Part shown: positions 47,564 to 51,329 of the stretch, piece by piece
Layout of the letters: every line of letters begins with the position of its first letter
Numbering within the stretch: the stretch's first letter is position 1
Source: a virus
Direction: 5' to 3' (one strand)
Virus record (IMG/VR): IMGVR_UViG_3300009103_001281
Location: 1 to 51,329 of that record
Length of the DNA: 51,329 bases
Notes under the pieces: generated by a model
Database searches by the model: none
Told to the model about the DNA's origin: nothing
What the model saw: the letters and a program-made list of their open reading frames with translations, nothing else
Program-made: the position numbers and the translations under genes

Positions 47564-48207
47564 AATATACCTCCATAAAATCCACCAATTTTAAATGGTA
47601 TTTTCATATTTACTGAACCATGTTCGCTTGGAAAATATCGAGACTCTGGAATAACTCTAAAATCGAAACTAACCCTTGTTATAGAAGTTGTGTTTATTTT
47701 ATTCCCATGCATCAAATAACTACCATGCCATTCGACACAATCACCGTAAGTATTTTCAAAGGGTGTATAATCACCTTTATCTTCCACTGTTTCAGCCCAT
47801 ACCGTATTTGTTCCATACGCATCTGTTAAAGGAACAAAATAATTTAACTCATCAACCTTTTTAGCCCAGTCTGAATCTCTATAAGTCTTATCTTTATGAA
47901 AATTTCCAACTGCAACATTATTTGGTAAATGTATTCTTATATCAGGAAGTTCTTGATATATTATATTTTCACCAAATCTAGGTTTAATCACATCAGCCAG
48001 AAATTTCAAATATACATCTTTGATAGATGAATCTTCTCTCCATCTATTGTAATATATTTGATTCCAATGCATATACATGTCTTGTTCTCTGGTCAATAGT
48101 GGATATTGTTTTTCCACATGAAGCTGAGCCAAATCATCAGTTTCTAACCAGTCACATAAAACTTTTTTAAAGTCATATTTTTCTGTACTATAATTAAACA
48201 ATTTCAT
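47560..48207 (-). CDS. StrG-like 2OG-Fe(II) oxygenase, copy 2
   Basis: 215 residues from the ATG at 48207. The HxD pair H104/D106 (VGNFHKDKTY), distal H167 (LMHGNKINT), and Arg178 (ITRVSFDFRV) line up with the copy at 39967-40605, including ELNYFVPLTDAYGTNTVWAE. The two copies share the whole layout but differ in the N-terminal third, so they may act on different substrates. It overlaps the upstream GT4 gene's end by 14 bases. Confidence 0.8.
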   Translation of the reverse strand: MKLFNYSTEKYDFKKVLCDWLETDDLAQLHVEKQYPLLTREQDMYMHWNQIYYNRWREDSSIKDVYLKFLADVIKPRFGENIIYQELPDIRIHLPNNVAVGNFHKDKTYRDSDWAKKVDELNYFVPLTDAYGTNTVWAETVEDKGDYTPFENTYGDCVEWHGSYLMHGNKINTTSITRVSFDFRVIPESRYFPSEHGSVNMKIPFKIGGFYGGIL

Positions 48208-49102
48208 TAAAAAACTCCAAATACATTTCAGCAACACATTCCATAGAAATATATTTATTATGTACGTTCTCAATCTTTCGACTAAAATCTAAAGTGCTAG
48301 GAACATTATATGCAAAGGGCTCAAAATTCCACTCGTCTTCCTCAATCACAATCGCATTAAGACCAGCAACCTCTATCGTACCACCAAGAGACGAACATAT
48401 GATTTGACATCCTGCCGCTCGCGCATCTACCACAACATTAGGGCAACTATCGAACCTTCCTAAATGAATAAAATAATCAGCCCTCTTATACAACGAAATC
48501 AAATCCGCAATTTCTAGATTGCCTACAAATACAATTTTACTCGCATCAGGATTCACATAATCTCGCATATCACCAGCAACGCATAGTATATCATTATCTG
48601 CACTATGCTCTTGGAAGTAACGTATGTTCTCTTCTAGCCTTTTAATATATCTCTGTCTACCGTCTTCATAGAACCAAGAAGAAGCGCAGCACCAAATCTT
48701 ACTATGGTTGTCTAATCCAACAGCAGCAGGAATGTTTTTGATATAATCAAAATCTGTTCCATTGTGAATAATTCTGTAATTATCAGTCTTACCGAAATGA
48801 TGCTCGATCAGTCTTCGACTCCAATCAGACTGAAAGACAACACCATCTGCCATTTCATATGTTCTACGAATCGGCTCGTTCATACTATGGTAATCTTGCT
48901 CAACATCATAGTATATGCCATCCAATCTCTGAATTAAAGGAATATCAGATTTTTGAGTAGCAATCACATAGGCTAACTGAACATCATCATTTCCTGTATT
49001 GACACCATGACCATTCAGCAACAAATACTCAGCCAGCTTTCTTGCTGCCCAATGCGGACCTGCACTTGAGTTCCAGTCTACATGATCAAATAATATATTC
49101 AT
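48194..49102 (-). CDS. GT4 glycosyltransferase
   Basis: 302 residues from the ATG at 49102. Marks are the N-terminal MNILFDHVDWNSSAGPHWAA, the VVFQSDWSRRLIEHHFGKTD segment, IIHNGTDFDYI, and the C-terminal HLGRFDSCPNVVVDARAAGC with QIICSSLGGTIEVAG. The Asp/Glu positions replace the usual EX7E with a less typical pattern. It is a retaining GT-B enzyme of glycan assembly. It shares 4 bases with the FkbM-like methyltransferase gene. Confidence 0.84.
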   Translation of the reverse strand: MNILFDHVDWNSSAGPHWAARKLAEYLLLNGHGVNTGNDDVQLAYVIATQKSDIPLIQRLDGIYYDVEQDYHSMNEPIRRTYEMADGVVFQSDWSRRLIEHHFGKTDNYRIIHNGTDFDYIKNIPAAVGLDNHSKIWCCASSWFYEDGRQRYIKRLEENIRYFQEHSADNDILCVAGDMRDYVNPDASKIVFVGNLEIADLISLYKRADYFIHLGRFDSCPNVVVDARAAGCQIICSSLGGTIEVAGLNAIVIEEDEWNFEPFAYNVPSTLDFSRKIENVHNKYISMECVAEMYLEFFNEIV

Positions 49103-49722
49103 TCTAGTTCGCACAATAAAGAATCAATTAAAGAAACGATGTCAACATTTCTCTCTGGCTTCCATTCAGTAAACCTAAGAATATCTATATCATTATCAAT
49201 CAGCAAATTATAATACTCATCGACTCTATTCCTAAGCTCTCCAACTTTTTCAATATCATGACCGGTTCCTAGAAATAATGAAAAATGCTTTCTCAGATCC
49301 GAAGCAATCAGATCCTTAAACAAAAAATATTCAGCTCCTTCTATATTGGCTTTCATTATATTCAAACATCCATTCAATTCAATTTTGTTTTCACACAACC
49401 ATTCCGAAAATACGAGTCCTTTAACTTCTTCATAATCATTCGGAAGCACATTATTTTTACTATCAAAAATCGAATGACCTACTGTATTTGGCGAATGATA
49501 CAATCTCACATTTTCTCCATGTGTTTCTGCAATCGCTCCATGGACTATGGTGACATTTTCATTATCAATAAAGTGACTATTCATATTATTCCAATATGAG
49601 TAGGATGCTTCAAATCCATATGCTGAATATTCTTCTACCCCTAACTGCGGAAAATAATAATTGACCATCCAATGAATTTCTTCACCGCTACAAAGCCCAA
49701 AATCAAAATAATTAACTTTCAT
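49099..49722 (-). CDS. FkbM-type methyltransferase-like protein
   Basis: 207 residues. The N-terminal FDFGLCSGEEIHWMVNYYFP holds the SAM loop in altered form. The family signature is in MKANIEGAEYFLFKDLIASD (KxxIEGAE), typical of FkbM O-methyltransferases that act on sugars. The mid region (VTIVHGAIAETHGENVRLYH) fits the second conserved block. Acceptor unknown. It overlaps its neighbours by 4 bases on both sides. Confidence 0.8.
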   Translation of the reverse strand: MKVNYFDFGLCSGEEIHWMVNYYFPQLGVEEYSAYGFEASYSYWNNMNSHFIDNENVTIVHGAIAETHGENVRLYHSPNTVGHSIFDSKNNVLPNDYEEVKGLVFSEWLCENKIELNGCLNIMKANIEGAEYFLFKDLIASDLRKHFSLFLGTGHDIEKVGELRNRVDEYYNLLIDNDIDILRFTEWKPERNVDIVSLIDSLLCELE

Positions 49723-50477
49723 AATACACCTACCAACGACCCTTTCTTTTGTCTAGCCCGAATCTGTTCTGCAATATCAATCTGCTCTTGTGGTTCTACC
49801 TTATGCACGTTCATAGGATTTTCATCGTTATACACATACAAAATATCAGACACAAAATGTACCTTCTCACAAGCCATTTCCATCAAAGGAAACATAATGG
49901 CTTGATCCCATGCGTATCGATAATAACTTTCAGTCTCATCACACAAGTCTTCAGACGTAATGTGCTTTGCCAACTTATACTTAAATGTACGAAGATGGCT
50001 CGCGCGCCACTGCGGATCTTTTCTATAGTCACCAGCCTTCTTAATATCTTCTGAATAATCACTCACATGAAAAGATGAATCATGTCCACCAGGATATACT
50101 ACATAGCTTCCATACGTCAACCAACAATTCTCTTTTTCGTATATCTCACGAACACGAGACAAAACAGTCTCGTTGGCCAACCAATCATCACCATCCAAAC
50201 AAATAATCACATCTTCGTCATCGGCATCCATGTTCTGAATCATGGAATGAATATTGTATAGTGCATATTCCCTTTGTTGATTTTGTCGAAGATTAAACAC
50301 ACCATCAAGACCATACTCAAAAATAAAATCTTCAACATAGTCTACTGTATTGTCGCTAGAGTAATCATCTGTAATGATACATTCAAAATCGTCATAGTCT
50401 TGATTCATTACACTAACCAAAGCATTCTTGATATACGACTCTGCATTATAAACTGGAATAATAATTTTGAAATGCAT
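49719..50477 (-). CDS. GT2 glycosyltransferase
   Basis: 252 residues from the ATG at 50477, which overlaps the previous gene's end; the longer frame is rejected. The family marks are FKIIIPVYNAESYIKNALVS, IITDDYSSDNTVDYV, and the metal site CLDGDDWLAN (DGDD). The C-terminal part (SEDLCDETESYYRYAWDQAI) is the acceptor-side helix. GT2 enzymes invert at the anomeric carbon. Sugar and acceptor unknown. It is followed by the FkbM-like gene. Confidence 0.9.
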   Translation of the reverse strand: MHFKIIIPVYNAESYIKNALVSVMNQDYDDFECIITDDYSSDNTVDYVEDFIFEYGLDGVFNLRQNQQREYALYNIHSMIQNMDADDEDVIICLDGDDWLANETVLSRVREIYEKENCWLTYGSYVVYPGGHDSSFHVSDYSEDIKKAGDYRKDPQWRASHLRTFKYKLAKHITSEDLCDETESYYRYAWDQAIMFPLMEMACEKVHFVSDILYVYNDENPMNVHKVEPQEQIDIAEQIRARQKKGSLVGVL

Positions 50478-50479
50478 CA

Positions 50480-51329
50480 CTATACCTTCTGTGGAATATG
50501 ATTTTCGGCTACAAACTTTGCCTTTTCGTCTGCTCCCCAAATCTGAGGAAGAGTCGAATAGTGTACATGATGACGATTAATTCGTTCTTGTTTCAGTCTT
50601 ATATATCTATCTCTTTGTGTTGTTTTCTTTACCAGTCCATTTAGATCATATGGCCAACCAAGCTCAGGATCAAACTGCTTATCTTTTCGCGTCAATGAAG
50701 TATCATTGGAACAATCATATACATAAATCTCATTACAGTCGGTATTTACAAATCGAATCTTTCCATCAAGGTGCGCCAATATCGCATCTAGCAAATGGAA
50801 ATAATCATCCGTGATTGTGTCGCCCTCTAGATAACGAATATCTGCATCAACCACTTTATTCGATACGCAAAGATATGGCTCACCTCCTAGAATGTTTCTA
50901 CCATCCCAATATGTATAGCCTTGCATAGGAACCGGTCGAATGTCTAGAAAAGACCAAACATACAAATCAGCAGCAGCCTTAATTGTGGGGCGACCGTCTT
51001 GAGGAGGGGCAGTTCTTAACGAATCAACAAAAGGAGACGTACCACTAAGATAGTCAAACTCAGACTTCAGCCATAAATCGTACACACACTTAAATGCCAT
51101 AGGATAATAATAATCATCACCATCAATTAGCATCAGGTGTGTATATTCATTTTCGTCTCGAATCGATTTGTAATAATCATATACAGAATTTTTACCTCTT
51201 CCGCAATGACCATCACTCTCTGTTTCGACTACATCATATCCTTGCTCTTTGCCAAAATATTCCTCAATCTGAGGATAGTAATTTTCATCCAAAGAATTGA
51301 CTACGATGTGAACATCAAAATCGAAATCT
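50480..51329 (-). CDS. GT-A glycosyltransferase-like protein (partial at the right edge)
   Basis: The frame continues upstream of the in-frame TTG at 51292 to the window end without a stop (DFDFDVHIVVNSLDENYY...), so the real start lies outside. About 283 residues are visible. The metal motif LIDGDDYYYPMAFKC is at a GT2-like position. Later segments (YTYWDGRNILGGEPYLCVSN and DTITDDYFHLLDAI) are acceptor-side. It overlaps the start region of the GT2 gene. Donor and acceptor unknown. Confidence 0.7.
   Translation of the reverse strand, partial: DFDFDVHIVVNSLDENYYPQIEEYFGKEQGYDVVETESDGHCGRGKNSVYDYYKSIRDENEYTHLMLIDGDDYYYPMAFKCVYDLWLKSEFDYLSGTSPFVDSLRTAPPQDGRPTIKAAADLYVWSFLDIRPVPMQGYTYWDGRNILGGEPYLCVSNKVVDADIRYLEGDTITDDYFHLLDAILAHLDGKIRFVNTDCNEIYVYDCSNDTSLTRKDKQFDPELGWPYDLNGLVKKTTQRDRYIRLKQERINRHHVHYSTLPQIWGADEKAKFVAENHIPQKV

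Noticed and set aside
1-51329. CRISPR arrays, insertion sequences, or an integrase with attachment sites
   Set aside because: No spaced direct repeats, no transposase or integrase frame, and no long terminal repeats are visible. The tRNA fragment is the only hint of recombination.

Overview
The window is a segment of a T4-like myovirus genome, most like the marine T4 relatives. The evidence is a nearly complete set of T4-type baseplate genes (gp6, gp25, gp53, gp48, gp26, a gp27-like hub, an OB-fold hub piece, a spike and a PAAR tip), gp4, the replication and late-transcription block gp32-gp59-gp33 plus RNase H in T4 order, T4-type late promoters (TATAAATA), tRNA genes, and dense packing with ATGA/TAATG-type overlaps. 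There is no integrase, no plasmid or chromosomal gene and no photosynthesis gene. The host cannot be read from the sequence. A marine Gram-negative bacterium is an inference from the family resemblance.

Layout, all on the minus strand unless stated. (1) 1-18.6 kb is the baseplate and head-completion operon, transcribed leftwards from gp4 to a giant LamG-containing baseplate or tail-fibre protein that runs off the left edge. gp26 ends on an eight-T slippery run followed by an open -1 frame, as in tail-assembly chaperones that use programmed frameshifting. The T4 gp5 functions are split between a 100-residue OB protein and a separate beta-helical spike, with no lysozyme domain. A P-loop kinase gene lies inside this operon. 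(2) 18.67-20.08 kb is the only plus-strand gene, a tape-measure-like protein with its own late promoter and a terminator shared with gp32. (3) 20.1-24.3 kb holds gp32, gp59, gp33, a SleB-type cell-wall hydrolase flanked by tiny membrane peptides, a PD-(D/E)xK nuclease and a zinc-ribbon protein. (4) 24.4-30.7 kb holds small early-type genes, tRNA-Ile, -Trp, -Asn and -Lys, a 3' tRNA-Asn fragment fused to a small ORF, RNase H, and three sigma70-like promoters with two clear terminators.

(5) 30.7-51.3 kb is an AT-rich cluster of about 22 carbohydrate genes. It contains some ten glycosyltransferase-like proteins, five methyltransferases, four 2OG-Fe(II) oxygenases (two of them StrG-like paralogues), a radical SAM/SPASM enzyme, two SDR reductases, an RmlC-type epimerase, a GFO/IDH/MocA oxidoreductase and an NDP-hexose 2,3-dehydratase. 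The last group matches, class by class, the steps that convert an NDP-4-keto-6-deoxyhexose into a branched 2,6-dideoxysugar in antibiotic producers. RmlA and RmlB are not in the window. The most interesting reading is that this phage makes an unusual deoxysugar glycan or sugar-modified molecule, possibly to decorate its virion or DNA or to remodel the host surface. That function is inference. The enzyme classes are visible in the sequence.
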